64,000 nt of DNA from Anaspis maculata (lineage: Eukaryota; Arthropoda; Insecta; Coleoptera; Scraptiidae), in NCBI GenBank assembly GCA_949128115.1, contig OX421965.1, forward strand, positions 7,382,753-7,446,752, read 5' to 3'. Made by a program: the position numbers and the translations under genes. The notes under the pieces are model-generated. The model saw nothing but the letters and a program-made list of their open reading frames with translations. It was not told where the DNA came from and searched no databases. Numbering within the stretch: the stretch's first letter is position 1; every line of letters begins with the position of its first letter. This document shows, in pieces, positions 23,501-38,500 of this stretch.

Positions 23501-26500
23501 TTTTGAATTACCGACAACTTTCCGGCTGAGCTAGCAGAACTTCCGGGAAATCACGGGCCGACGCCGGTAACATCCGTCGGAGGTCCGGTGGCCTGGTGGG
23601 GGCGGCGGGAATGGAGATGCCAGGACTTCGGCAACGCACGTCGGCCACAGGAAAGTCCTTTTCCATTTTTCTTCCGCTTGCGAGAAAGCTAGAAGTTATG
23701 AAGATCCGGCACGTTGCATTCGGAATTTGACTGTTATATTGCGGTGGCCTTATGTCCCGTCTTCACTTGGAAGAGTCTTCAACTCTTTCCATTTTAGTTT
23801 GTATGGGGCCCTTTGCCAGTATTGTTTGTGTTTCGAAACGAAAAGCTTCACTTCTCGTATCTTGTGCCTGGCCCAGCAGGCGTTATTGTGATTGTGTTCT
23901 CAGTTCATTTATTTTCCGTGTATAAATTACACGATTTGTACAATGCACTTGTTCTTGTTCACGTGTGTATGTTCCCTACGCACAGTATTCAAGTTTGAAT
24001 GCGGTTGTTGCACGGAGCGGACTCCTCCGGTCCGCATGGATCAAAACGTTGAGTTTGATCCCGCAATAACTGCCTATACCAAATGTTGTTAAAATCGGTC
24101 AAGGAACCTAGAAGTTATCACAAAAAAAATACGATACTCAAATTTTCACTCTGCCTATATCTCCTAAACAAGGCATCGTAAAATATTTTCAGTTATACTT
24201 TCCGGCTTGATTTTTAATAGACCAGCTTCCCCACCCCAGCACTTTGACAGGTGGTTACATTCAATCAGTTATTTTGCAAAAGCTCAGCTAAAAATCGAAT
24301 TGAAATTGCCGCCGGAAAGGCCGCCTTCCCTCCGCTTTCAGCGAGAAATACTTGTCGTATAGTCCCGAGTACAGTCCGTAGCACGTAAGTAAAGCACACC
24401 AATAAACATGTGCAGTTGACCAGAATGCGTCCGGACGAGTCAATTTCTCCGTTCAGGGTGTGGTCGGACGTTAGGCATGGGCGGCTCGTCTGCACTCACA
24501 GCCGTTGCACAATGCACAGTCGAAGCCAGGCCTAGCGCATTTGACCGGCACGTTGGAACGGGTTAGTCCCCCACTCCCCACTCCGTATGTTTTAACGCCG
24601 TCACTGGTGTAAAGTCACTGCGCCGAATTTTATGACACAATGTGCTTATCTAAGATGTTACGGACTCTACTGCATGCCCTGGAATTTTAGCAACATTTTT
24701 AAGTAGTTTTGAACCGTCCGGAATTCAAAAATGTGGGCGGTGGCGTTGTGTGCCGCCACCGCCTACCATCGCCTGCATGCACCACTAATGCCGCCACCAA
24801 ACAGTTTGCCAACGAGACACGTTGCTGCTCAGGTTTGACGCCAAGGCCGCCGTCGATCCTTGTTCAACCGCCGGTCACTGTCAGTCCACAGTGTCATGTC
24901 CACGGTGCAGGGCTGTTGCAAACGACCGAAAATTTGATAATTGCAGTTTACCGAATCGAAAAGTTAGGTCCTTTTGCATGTGATTGGACCAGGTTTTAGT
25001 AGAAAAAAATCATTATTGATACAGAAAAAATAATAATTCAGAGCTCACTTTTCTTCAAGCGAGTTCAACATTACCCCGGACCAGAAAAGTTTCTTTCCAT
25101 TCAAAATAGCGCACGTACCTCTCGGTGACCATGTAGATGCCGCCCTTCCTCAGTTCCAGCTCGTCTGCTTTCTGCGGCTTGTACGGATACAGGGCGACGT
25201 AGGCTCCCGGCAGTTTCATGGCGTCCTCTTTGCCACCGCCGCCGCCTCCTCCAGAGCCCCTTTTGCTTCGGTCCGAATGGGACGCCACTTCCGCAGAAGC
25301 CGACGACGGAATTTCGGCTGAATTCCTGTGCGCATTTTTGCTGTAGTTCGCCGCCTGGGAGGACAGGCTGGTGAAGCTGTGGCGCTTCTCTTTGCTGTGA
25401 TGGTGCGAGGACGACGACGTCGACGTGTGATGCGTGTGATGCTGGCGCGATTCCGGATGGTTCGTCGGAGTGCTGGGGGGACGCGGAGGGGCCACGGCGT
25501 TTAGTACGACGTCCGGTGGAGGTTTTCTGCAACAACAACAACGCATAGAATCCTTGAAAATCCTGCAGAAGCTTCAAAATCACAACTGGCTCTGTCCGGC
25601 CGCGACTTTTCAATTGCGGCAACATTTTCACGCGGTTTACCGATGTTTTCGCTTTATTTGAACATTTTAGCATGTAATAAGCTAGAGGTTTAAAAATTTG
25701 TAGGTACATGTTCAAATTATTGAAATGTGACTAGGGGAGCAACTATTTGCAGAAATCCATGGCCTGGCCGTGCGTCGAGGGGGCAGAGGGCATTTCTATT
25801 ACTTTATAGCGTGCTTTTTTGTCGCTGGTGAGCCGCGGGGAAAGGGACTCATTTTTGGGCGACTCAGAGCCTCGCGCAAGAAATGTAAGGAGGAACGAAT
25901 ATCCGCCTGCTGGGATAAACAAGTGTTCTGTGTATGCTCGAGGTACGTAGTACTTATTTTCACTTACATGTCTGTACAAATTGCGTCTCGTTTTGAACAT
26001 TGTATTGGTTTTTGAATGTACCTAAAAGTCATTTTATACTTTGATTTGCGTTATTGTCTGATATTTGAAACGCATTTCCTGGTGGGCTATTTATAACTCT
26101 ACGCACGCTAAAGAGAGGTTTCGTTTCGCCGCACCGTGCTCTGATTTTTACCGTCTGAAATTTGTTTATTTACATTTTATGTCATTATTTTGATGAAGAT
26201 CATTTTATTAATTTTGTGTGAAAGCTTGTCATGTACTCACTTGACTAAGTTTTGAGCGTCGTATTTTTGTCTATGTCATGATTTGATTTTCATGTCAATG
26301 TCAATCGTCCTCCGTCTTTTTTGTGACTCTAGTATTTTTTTTTCATGTGATTTTTGATGGTCGCTGATATTTTTGTCAGATATTTGGTGTAGGAATTTTT
26401 CAGGATCCTACTAACACCGTTTTGGGTTTTTGTATCGATGCGTTTTGTTATGTACTGCTGGTTTTATTATGCCTTATTGATTTTATTATACACTATCTAC

Positions 26501-29500
26501 ATTATTTATCTACTGTGTTTCGTCGATTTTGTTTCACTAATAATTATTTACAGTGAATACCGGAAACTATCAGTGAGTCACTTGTCATTTTGTCATATAC
26601 TTGAGAGTCCTCTTCTTTGGGCATAACCCAGGGGTTTGTTTGGCGAATTCTTACACTGAGTGCCTATCTTCCGAATTCGTCACTTTCCCTTTTCCTTGAC
26701 TGACAGTTTGACATATTTTGTTGTTATGTTTTTGGTTTTGTTCATTTTGTCCATTGTGTGTCATTTTGTCACTTCTGTCAGTCCTGTGCTAAGTGTTTTG
26801 TGAAGAACCATAAAAGAATTATTTTGCACATATTTTGCTTTGAGTAAATCTACCTTTTCTGTGCAATGAGCGTGTTTCATTAAACTCCTTCTTCTTTCCC
26901 CGCGAGTCGTTTCACTCATGAACAAAAGCGGACAGAAAGGCTAAGACGATCACAGACAGGCCAAATAAATGGATGTTAGGGGGGAGGGGGGACGTAACAT
27001 CACAAGTGAGCCGTTTTCATTTAATGCAGTATTGACCGTTTACCATTGGCACGTATTTTTTCTCCCTCTAGGTGCCTGTGTAGGACGAAAAATGGGTGAA
27101 TAACAAAGCAGTTTTTCAGCTCCTAATGGATCAAGACGCGGGTCATTTCGAGGAAAAATTACTCACTGTGCTAGATTCCGGGAAAGTGCCGAAGGATTCC
27201 TGGGGGGAGGCGAAGCTGGGGAAGAAGGTGCCGTGCTGGAATTCGAAGACGAATTATTGCTCGACGACACGTTCGGAGTTGACGAGCTGGACGACACGGT
27301 CGAGCTAGAATCCGAGTTCACCAGCGTCGCTGATTGTGGAGATTGTTGTCGTTGTGGCTGCTGTTGTTGTTGTTGTTGTTGTTGCTGCTGCGATGGCTGT
27401 TGATGTTGTGAATCCTGGAATAATCCAGGATTATGATGATGATTGTGCGCAATTTGTTGTGCCTGTTGTTGGGCCACTACGGTCCTGGAATGATCGGTGG
27501 GTATCAGTGGCGTGCTTTCTTCCGTCGTCGGGGTAGGCGGAGCGACTCTCGAAGGTCCCGGTTGGGCACTGCAAAAAATAATCTTAATAAGTTTCAGAGT
27601 TTTTCAAAATTGATGTGCCGCGCACAGCGTGTTGTGGGGGAGCTTTAATTTTTCAATGCCGAAAAAAAAAGTTTCGCAAAAAAAACTAAAAACAAGCAGC
27701 GAATGAACAGGGCCTCCTTTGTCTTTCCAAATTGACTCCAACGACAGATTTCTGTTGGAAAATAAGGCTGTTTAGCACGAAGGCATTTTGTATTGTAAAT
27801 AAAAGCTGGAAAATTGAGCTCTAACTGTACAGGTTTCTACTGAACAATACTAAGGCATTTTCTCAAACATTTTTAGAGACGAAGATAATAGGGGGTATTC
27901 TCCCCCTTTTCCCCTATTTCTCACTCCCCTGATTTTTTTCAAGAATCGTTTCAATTTTAGGATTTTAAGTTTAATTTAGAAAAGAAAGTTACTCTTGCAA
28001 AATTTTGATTCGAGGCTTCGTTTCTGAGATATTTGGGTCCGAAACTTTGGAGAACATCTCGAAAACACCACATTCAAAGGTAAAAAATCCAAAAAAAAAC
28101 TCATGATTTCTCAGCTGAAATAGGTTTTCTAGAATTAATGAATTAATAAACCACCATTTTTTCCAAGAAACGGGAAGTTTTCAGCGAAAAAAAATGTTGG
28201 GCTCATTAAAATAATTTTAAGATGTTTTTCGAGGTTTCAAACCCAAATATCTCGAAAATGAAACATCTAATTGAAATTTTGCATGAGTAACTTTCTATTC
28301 TAAATTGAACGTAGAATCCGCAAATTGGAACGATTCCGGAAAATATTTGGGGAGTGAGAAAGAGGGGAAAAATGGGGACTACCCCCATTATCTTCACCCC
28401 TAAAAATGTTTGGGAAAATGCGTTATTATTGTTCAATAGAGACTTGTTTTAGTAAACTTTGATCCAAATTTGAGCAAAATCAGTTGAACGGTGCAAAAGT
28501 TATGCAAAAAACGATTTTTTGATTTCAACTTTGAAGGGCTATACAGGTGTTCGGTGTTTAATCGCGGAAACTTTGGCAATCGATAGAGCATAAAAAATGA
28601 ATAGACTTTCCTCGAAAACCCCGTTCAAAAACGAACAGTAACGGACATATAATAGCCCTTCAAAATTGAAATAAAAAAATATTTTTATTTCAACTTTTTT
28701 TCAATAACTTTTGAACCGTTCAACCGATTTTGTTCAAATTTGGATCAAAGTTTACTGAAACAAGTCTCTATTGAACAATGATAATAAGAAATTGGAATGA
28801 AAATGCTCTACTACGACGCGAAAAAAAGACAAACGTCAAACTTTTGCTGTTGTTTCAACAGAGGCTTCAGACGCCAAATTTTTTAGACGGTTCTGAAATG
28901 AGCTTTAAACGTCACATCTGTTACTTGACCATGGCCATCTCTAGACAATGTTGTTGATTTTGTGGTAATGATTTTTACAGGTTGGTTGCAAACTTGCGGT
29001 AGAAAACTTAACCGCAGCGCAGCTGGGAAAGTAGTGAGAGTACTTTAAGATCACAAGATAAATGCTGAAACCATGCTAAATTCTTCATTTTTTTAAATAT
29101 TGGAGGTCAAAAGGTGGTCCTTCGGCTTCGAGCCATTCTATTTTCGTTATTTTGATTTTGGCGTACTCCTTTCGAACAGACTGAAAAGCAATTTTTTTCA
29201 ACTTTGAATGTGTTTTCAAATTGAAACTGAAAATCCGACTATCTTCAATAATGCATGCAGAAAATGTTGCATGGGAACACCATTACACCAACATTAGTTT
29301 AGGAACCTCTGCCTCTGGGAACCTTTTACGGGTGTTTTTGAAGAAAACTGGATTTTCAAGCTTGATGACTCACCCTGGGTATTGTTGATGGCATTTCAAA
29401 ACACATTGAAAAGATTAAAAAATGCTTTTTTCTTCTGTTGAAAGAGTTTGCCAAGATCGTTTCATTTACAAAAAAATTATTGGAAGTTGCACTTTTTTTC

Positions 29501-32500
29501 TTTTGGGGGTGGAAGTTGGAGGCGGCGTCATATCAAAAGTAGCCTATTCTTTCCCATTTTTAGTAAGCTATCTATATAGCGAAAGAATTAGATCGTTATG
29601 TCTTCGGGTTTATGTTTTTCATTCATCTCTCACTTTGATGGCAGCGTATGGGGGCGGCAGCATTCGGCAAAGTAACTGTTGCACAGTTTGAGTTGGAAGT
29701 TACTAAATGTAAGGGAAATATGACAATTAGTGAAAATTGTGAAAGTTGCATTTTTTGCTTGGAGGCGGCAGCTGGAGGCGGCGGCTAATTAAAGTGGCCT
29801 ATCTTTTTCCAATTTCAGTCAGCTATCAATATAGTGAAAGAATTAGATCGCTATGTTTTCAGGTTCATGTTTTTCATTTATCTCTTACTTTGCGGGGGCG
29901 GCGTGTGGGAGCGGCAGCGTTCGGCTGAGCAAATGTTGCACAATTTGAGTTGACAGTTCCTAAATGTTGAAGAGAACATCTTAATCAGTAACATTTGTGA
30001 AAGTTGCACTTTTTATCGTTTGGGGGCGGAATCTGGGGGCGGCGACTAACCAAAAGTAGCCTATCCTTTCCCATTTTTAGTCAGCTATTTATATACCGAT
30101 AGAATCAGATCGCTATGTCTTCGGGTTTATGTTTTTCATCCATCTCTCACTTTGATGGCAGCGTATGGGGGCGGCAGCATTCGGCAAAGTAACTGTTGCA
30201 CAGTTTGAGTTGGAAGTTACTAAATGTAAGGGAAATATGACAATCAGTGAAAATTGTGAAAGTTGCATTTTTTTACTTGGAGGCGGCAGCTGGAGGCGGC
30301 AGCTGGAGGCGGCGGCTAATTAAAAGTGGCCTATCTTTTTCCAATTTCAGTCAGCTATTAATATAGTGAAAGAATTAGATCGTTATGTCTTCAGGTTCAT
30401 GTTTTTCATTTATCTTTTACTTTGGGGGCGGCGTGTGGGAGCGGCAGCGTTCGGCCGAGCAAATGTTGCACAATTTGAGTTGGCAGTTCCTAAATGTTGA
30501 AGGGAACATCTCAATCAGTAACATTTGTGAAAGTTGCACTTTTTATCGTTTGGGGGCGGAATCTGGGGGCGGCGACTAACCAAAAGTAGCCTATCCTTTC
30601 CCATTTTTAGTCAGCTATTTATATACCGAAAGAATCAGATCGCTATGTCTTCGGGTTCATGTTTTTCATTTTAAAGTGCTTGGGGGCGGTTTTTAGCAGT
30701 TTTTTCATGTTGGCGGCGCATATTGAAGACGGAATGTTTGTTGGCTTACGTTTATAAGTGGCAACTATGTATTATTCAAAAAATGAGAACACTAGAGCAT
30801 CAGGTCTGGTAGAAAGTGCAATATTATGTTATTTCAAGTTTATCGGGGGCGGTTTTCTCTATGTTGGCGGCGCAATATGGACATCCAATATAGCCTAGCC
30901 CTCCTTTGGGAGTGGCAGCTATGTAACAGCGAAAAAATTAGAAAGCTAGGTCGTCTAGTTTGGGAGGAGTTCGATGAACGGACGGACGGACGGACGGACG
31001 GACGGACGGACAAAGCGGTTGCAATAGCGATTTTCATCAAGATGGAAAATGCGCTAAAAAAAAGAAGAGCTCGAAGGACCACCTTTTAATCCCCAATATT
31101 AAAAAAAAAACCGTAACATTTTTCTGTCACGTTTGAAGCCTTTTTCGGTTCAATTTCCACCCCCCAAGGTTGGCAAGCACCGTGTATAAAATGGAAAAAG
31201 CTCAAACTACAATGCTTTTTGACATAAAAAAAAGTGAAATGTCAAATTGTAGAGGAATCACGGCCACCTTGGGCAATCATTTCGATTTTGCGGTCAGAGT
31301 TTCCGAATTTTCCTTCAATTTCCGTTACCTCGGGCAAATGAAAAGTGTATTGGCTCCTGCCACGTGTCTTTTTGGTAAGAGATTGATAATTAAAATAAGA
31401 AACTGACAGTTTCGAACATAAAGAAAGGTCAAACGTCAGCTTTGTCACTTGATCACGGCAACCTTGGGCAATCATTCCGATTCTGTGGTCAGAATTCTCT
31501 AATAAAATTTCATGGAAAAAATCAAAGTGACAAGGCTTTCTGACATGCAGAAACGACAAACGTCAAATTGTTGCTGCTGTTTTGACATGAAAAGACTTCA
31601 AACGTCAGATATGTCACTTGACCACGGCCACTTTGAGCCACAGAACCCTTGAGCAATCATTTCGACTTTGTTGAGTTCTCCAATTATTATATTATTCAAA
31701 CCGTTACGAAACCATTATTTTAACCTGGTGAAAATTTTCAAAAACACCTAAATGTTTGCAAGAAAAATTCCTTCATGAATATCGAAAAACATACAGGGTG
31801 TTTCATATGAAAATTGATGAGCATTAATGTTTGTTTTCGGTTGTTTCCAAAAGAGCTAATAGCTCACTGCATAATCAGGGCAAAAAAAAATACAAAAGTA
31901 ACCTCAAAGCACCTCATGAGAGTTTCAAAAGTTCAGTATGACAAAATTCAAATATGAAAAAAATCAATGTTTGCAAAGCCAACTGCAAATGAAAATTTTC
32001 TCCAGAAAGACGATTGCAAACGGAAATTTTGTTTACAAAACCAACTGCAAATGTAACTTTTGTTCATAAAGCAAATAGCAAATGTAAATTTTGTTCCAAA
32101 CTCAACTACAACTTAAATTTTTTCCATAAAGCAAACTGCAATGGATATGTTTACAAGGCCACTGCAAATGGAAAGTTTGATCGGAAAGAGAACTGTAAAT
32201 GAGTTTTTTTTTCAACAAAGTCAACTGCATACAAAAATTTTGGCCAACTACAAATGGGAATTTTCTTCAGAAAGCAAACTGCAAATGGAAATTTTGTTTA
32301 CTAAACAACCTGCAAGCGGAAATTTGACTGATTGGCATGGGTATGGGTGCTTACTTGGTGGACAATTTCATCAACGATCTGGCGAGATTGTTCAGTTCGA
32401 CGAACGTCAACGGAAATATCCCTATCCTGCCGTCCAGCTTGCCTTCGGCCCAGTTTTCGTCCACCCTCCGGATGACGGTGATGACGTCGCCCTCTTTGAA

Positions 32501-35500
32501 AAATAAACAGCCCTCTTCTTCGTGTTTCTCAGTCTGGAAGTCGTACAGCGCCTTGCACTGCGGCAGGTGGCTGGGCAGCGGGGTCACGATCTGCAATTTG
32601 ACGACAATGGAATATTTACATACTTTTTATTATTTATTAATAATAACACTTTCGTTCGTGATCTCACAACAAGTATGAATAATACTGACAAACATTTCAC
32701 TTATAAATAAAATACATACATAATATGTTTAATACGAACAATCGTAACAATAGGCGAAATTCAGTGCCATTTCTGCGCTGGCGCAACCATGCTAGGGGAT
32801 TTGAGAATAGTGCCGTATGCTAACACATGTAAAAAGCGTAATTTCAACATTGTATATTATTGAAACGGCTGGAAATGAAACTTTCAAATAAGCTATAGAA
32901 AAAAGAGTGTTTCTTGATCTTTCATTGTGTTCAAGACCAGTAATGATGGATCAGTTTTAGATACACAAGGAGCGAAAATATGGTAACGTGTTTATCAGTT
33001 GGTGTGTTTTTGAAAATACCGCCCTACTTCTAGTATTCTTCTCTGCCTTACGGTTGCCGTCCTGTCTGTCAATGGCATGTAAACAAATGGTAACTAAAAT
33101 TTTACCGGGTTATATGTAATTCGTATATCAGAGGTTTTGTGTTTTCTGTTTTTTTTTTTTTCAAAAATGACGGGCAGTTTGTTGAGTGCCTGGCTGCAAA
33201 AACCGTGCGAAAAGAACATTACAGTTCTATTTCATGTGTGTTCCCAAAAAACATCCCTTCTAGGCAACCAGTTATACACTGAAAACGGCTTTTTCGTTCT
33301 TTACGGAACACTAGACGCGCGGAATTCATTTTTTCGACAGCAATGCACATGGACAACATCATTCCGCATAATCTAGCATGGAAATCAAGAGTTTCTTGTT
33401 ATCTATTTTCCTTTGTTAAATCGATGGCTGAAAATCTGCAGGCTTTGACTTTTCCTAGCTCGCGCAGACGCATGAGTTCCATCCCCTAGCTTTGCGAACC
33501 TACAGCGCATGTCGTGCCTTTGAATATCGCATACTGAACCCGAAAACCATATATGTTTTTAAGCAACCAGTTATACACCCAGAGGGAAATATTTAGAAAT
33601 CGAATCTTGTTTCTCGAGGTGTATAACTGGTTGCCTGAAAACTTGATCACGTGGTGACAGAATTTGATGAAGATATCAGATATATTTTATTGTAAATATT
33701 GAAGATTATAATATTATTGACATACCTGAACGTAACTCAAAGGGAACAGACCCTGCTTCCCTCCGGTTTCACCCTGGTACCAATGGGCGTCGATCCGTTT
33801 TCGCAAGAAGATTATGTCGCCCCGTTTAAAACTCAAATCTCTGTAACAAAACAAAAATTAGGATTTTTTCCGCGTCGACTCAATTATACACTTAAAAAGA
33901 TTCAATCTTTTGGTGTAGAAAAACTTGTAAAATTGTAGCTGTGTTTTTTGTTTTATGACGCGGGCATAATCACCCGAGCTGGGGAAATTCAAATTATACT
34001 TCTATCTACATTTCCAATGGTAAATACCGCGGTAAGTATATGAAATATTTCCTTCCGGTCATCGTTGCCGAATGACGGTGAATAATGCGATTATCTTTGC
34101 ATAGATCTTTGCTAATAGCTTTCCTAACATGTCATGTTCGGAATAAACGATTTATTTTCTTTGAATATGTAAGCAAATCTGTTCAATACATGAACAATAT
34201 CCATTGATAAATATACAGTGTTACATCCGCCGAAGTTATTCAAGATAAAAATGTATTGCCATGCTCGATTACTCAAAGTGCACACGTCGAAATTTGAAAC
34301 CAGGAAATCTTAATTACACACAAGGCTCTTTTCTCCAATACCAAACAAGTGATGTAATCGTTCTGGCACGTCTTGAAGTGCCCTCAAGCGTTGATCGAAT
34401 TGAACAGGAAAATTGTATTTTAACGCAAATATTTGGCGAAAGAATTCCCAAGTTGAATTTTCGAGAATTAGGCTCTCAGATAAGTACGTAAATGTTCTGG
34501 AAAGCCGAAGCTGGTCGTTGTCTGTTGCCTGCCTGCGAAAAGATTTGTTTCATTTCCGTTATTACGTTTCCAGAGAACACCTGGAATACGTCCCACGGAG
34601 ATTCAAACTTGAAACCGGTTGCTGGAAATCGCACACAAAATCATCTTCAATCGCACCATGAAGGGACGACGACAGACAGCTGGACCGTGAGTCAACACAA
34701 CAATGTTAATCATCAGGAAATTCAGCTTTGTTAAATTAATTCGGACAAGTTAACAGCAACGACTCTTTCAATTTTAGTAAAAATGATGATGAATAATATA
34801 GGCATGACCATTGCGTATAACGGGCGGTGCTAAATGATCAAATATTCTCATTAGCGATAACGGCATCAATTTCCAGGGGGTTTCAAGATTACTTGCAAAC
34901 ACAATTTTTCCAATTTTTTTTTAGAAAAATCGTTTTTTTTGCTTATGGGTTGCTTTCAGCGAAAGCCTATTTCATACTAGAAGGCTTTAATATTGTGTTG
35001 TTTACTAGGCGCAGATGCTCAAATTAGGTAGCACCAAGTACGTAATTATTCTGTTGCTTTTTTCAAGTTGTAATTCACCAACGAAAGCGGTCCACTTCGG
35101 TGGCTTATAAATTTTGAATGGATGCTCATACCTCGAACAGTTTGTTTTTTATTGAAAGGGGCGCTCTAAAAGCGAAGTAAGAATACTGGCTAATCTTTGG
35201 TGACGAAACAACACGTAGATACGATCATCCTCAATTCAAACTATCAGTAAAATCGCGGTAGCAGAAAAGAGTGAGTAATGAGATTGATGGATTGATGAAC
35301 GTCCAGATAAAAGCATGAGGATTAGTAATTTGATTACTTCTTGATAAAGGCATGGAAAAATCTGAAAAATAATAGCTGAAAATGGTGGGGATGGCTTGAA
35401 AACAACAAGTTAATTTTTGCCTACAAACTCAAAGGTGAATCAACCTTTCTTGATCAATTTTCGCGATCGTTGTTTACGGTAATTCATCAACAAGAGCTTC

Positions 35501-38500
35501 AATATGCGTGGGGCTTGAGTTGAGATTTGAAAATGCGAATGTTTTCATCGTTTTGTGTTTTTCCGTAGACCATCAGTAGTTTGGGCGCAGTTTAAAAATA
35601 ATTTACTCTCATTTACTTTAAATCTAATTCATTCAGATTTACAAAAACTTTGATCTCGATTTTTAATTGAAAAACAATCGTAGAGGGCACAATTCTGCAA
35701 CTACTGTAAAATTAGACAAAAAATATATTTTTCAAATGGACATGGCTATTTTACGGCTACTGTAAGCTGTTTCCTTTGCAGTTCAGGCTTTGATCCGCAA
35801 ACAGCTTGTTTAGATGCCTCTTGATGGAAAAATGGCTAGTGTGCACCACGGGCGTAGCAGCAGCTACTGAAGACATGGAAGACCCTTACCGGGCGGTTGA
35901 CCAGACCTGATCTGAAAATTTATGCCGAAATCGCGTTGTTCGTATTCGTATCCCATTCATCAAGAAACAATTCCTAATTTGGTTTTCTAGAGGAACGCAA
36001 GCTTTTTGCGAAAAATTTGAAAATTTTTACATAAGACGAAATCAATTTTTTTTTTAAACCTCGCAAATGTCGAGTGGCATATCAATTCTTGGTAAATTGC
36101 ACACAAGCAGCACGATTCCGGCCTTTGTCTTCGACTGTAATAATTTTGATGCCTGTCTGAAGAGAGATTTCGATTTTCGCAAGTTTCTTCCTTTACCAAG
36201 TGATTGTTTCTAATGCCAGCTGAAACTTTTAGCCGAAATCGCGTTGTTCGTATCCGATTTATTAAGAAACAATTTCCAATTTGGTTTTCTAGAAAAACGC
36301 AAGCTTTTCGCGAAAAATTAAAAAAACTCAAAAAATTTTGCCATTTTAAAATGAAGTCACAATTTTTGAAAAATATGGCAAATGTCGAGTGGGATATCAA
36401 TTTTTGATAAATCGCACATGAGCAGCAAGTTTAGGGCTTTTGTTTTCACCTCTAATAGGTTTTTATGCATGCTCAAAAAGAAGTAGTCGATTTTTCACGT
36501 TTCTACCTTTATCAAGCAATTGTTTCTAATGCTACAAAAACTAAAGCCGAAATCGCATTGTTCCGTTTACTAAGAAACGATACTCAAATTCTTTTCTAGA
36601 ATAACCGCTGTTTTTTTTTTATTAGAAATATTTTACATGTTTTTTGTAAAATGATGTCAAAAATTTCGAAAACCATACAAGAAGTACGTTTTCGGTTTTT
36701 GTTTTCACCTTATATCAGTTTAGATGCTAGTTTATGGAGTGAAAACGTAGTTGTTGAAGTGTTCAGAAGCGCAAAGAAGGCGCTGATTTCAAGAAATCAA
36801 CCTTCCAAGTGACACTTGCTGAAAGAAGAACCAAAATCAAGTTTCCTGAAAAATATAACAGGGCGGCTAGATGCATAACTAGATATGGGTACTTGTCAAA
36901 GTGATAAATAAAAGCGCTACATTTCTCTTTATTGCAGCAGAAGTAGGCCCTGTTTTCGAGAAATCGACGGTTCAAGTGAGAGCTGCTTAGATGGAAATCA
37001 AGTCTCATGACAGAGATGACACTGACACATAGCAACTAGATGTTGAACTACGAGTGAAAATGTACTAGCTGTCAAGCTGTTAGTAGCAAATACGGTATGT
37101 ATATGCGAATACCCGACTGCAAAATGAAGTAATAAATAAAAAATTTTGAAGCTTTTGATTTTTAGCGCATTTTCTATTTTGATGAAAATCGCTATTGCAA
37201 CCGCTTTGTCCGTCCGTCCGTCCGTCCGTTCCTCGAACTCCTCCCAAACTAGACGACCTAGCTTTCCAATTTTTTCGCTGTTACATAGCTGCCACTCCCA
37301 AAGGAGGGCTAGGCTATATTGGATGTCTATATTGCGCCGCCAACATAGAGAAAACCGCCCCCGATAAACTTGAAATAACATAATATTGCACTTTCTACCT
37401 AGTGGTGGGGTTAGCGGAATGGACCCTCCTTCGCAATTCCCGATGTGGCGCCACGCGAGATTTTGCGCCAGAGACACTGTATTGCGGTTAATATACCTGC
37501 TAGGGGTAAATTCTGCAAAAATGGTTCCTGGCCGGTCTCTGGTACCGCAGTCGGTATTTTTTAGTTCTGTTTAGTTAAAACTACATGTAGAAATGAGTGA
37601 GGAGTACATTTTCACAAGCAAAGTTCCAAATGCTGCCTTTATACGTTGTTTCAATACATTTTAAGGCCAACTTTGTTTTAGTACAAGAAACTTGGTAAGA
37701 AAATTGCCAATACCTCGGCAAAAATATGAACGTCCTGAAAATTTGATATTCTGTCCAGAATTATGTGCCCTACTACATATAGTGCAGTAAAGATAGGTTT
37801 TGGGGTTGAAAAAATTAATTCATGAAATTTTGAAGCTGTTATCGATTCAGAATTTCATCCTCTACCATGTACTCAAAATCCCCGAAAATCCCATTTGAGC
37901 ATTTTTCTTGCGGCGCTGTCAAAGTATATCATGTTTGCTGCAACAAGTCCGAAAATTATATGCTCGCTTTTGTCACATTAGAGCTATATTGTTAGCTTAG
38001 AGCTGTTGGTATATACTTCAGGGCATGACCAGAACGTCATCTAAACCGCTGAAATCCGATTTCTTGCAAAAGAAGACACGTAACTTGCTTTAATCTGCAA
38101 TTACCAGTGGTAATCAAGTGTAGTTCGGGGATTAGTGACTAAATTTAATAAAATCTGTTCTTTTTGTGATAAATGCATGAAATTTGGTATAAGTGGTCTT
38201 CAGGGTCCCCTTTTCAAATGTAGACATGGCGTTTCGCATTATTTTGATTAGGGGGGCTTAGGGATCCCCTTGAAAATTGAAGTTGCAGAAACTCGTGCAA
38301 ACCACCATTAAAATAATTGTCAGGCATCTCAAAAAGTAATCATTCGACTCTACGTTAAATCTCAGCAAGAGACACACCAGCTGTCACCATGTACGCACTG
38401 TTCTTCATAATAAAAAAAAAAATCTTCGGAATGTCAAAAAAAAATCGGGTTTTTATAATTTTTTCATGCAATAGAAGAATAAATTTATCTTCCACATATC

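Larger units (their letters stand above)
19249..25118. other. POSH: POSH intron 5
   Basis: Largest downstream intron. Repeats annotated separately at 20220-21380, 21480-21780, 22300-22479 and 24725-24850. 22860-24700 is GC-moderate sequence with no recognised feature apart from many short ORFs in conflicting frames. Confidence 0.5.
27569..32354. other. POSH: POSH intron 3
   Basis: Filled largely with repeats annotated separately (27834-28790, 29485-30672, 30808-31060, 31240-31690, 31965-32335). The remainder shows no gene. Confidence 0.5.

Noticed and set aside
25055..25118. Reading of exon 5 past TER into YVRYFEWKE
   Set aside because: SH3-3 would be broken; the GTACGT donor joined to exon 6 restores the SH3 fold exactly.
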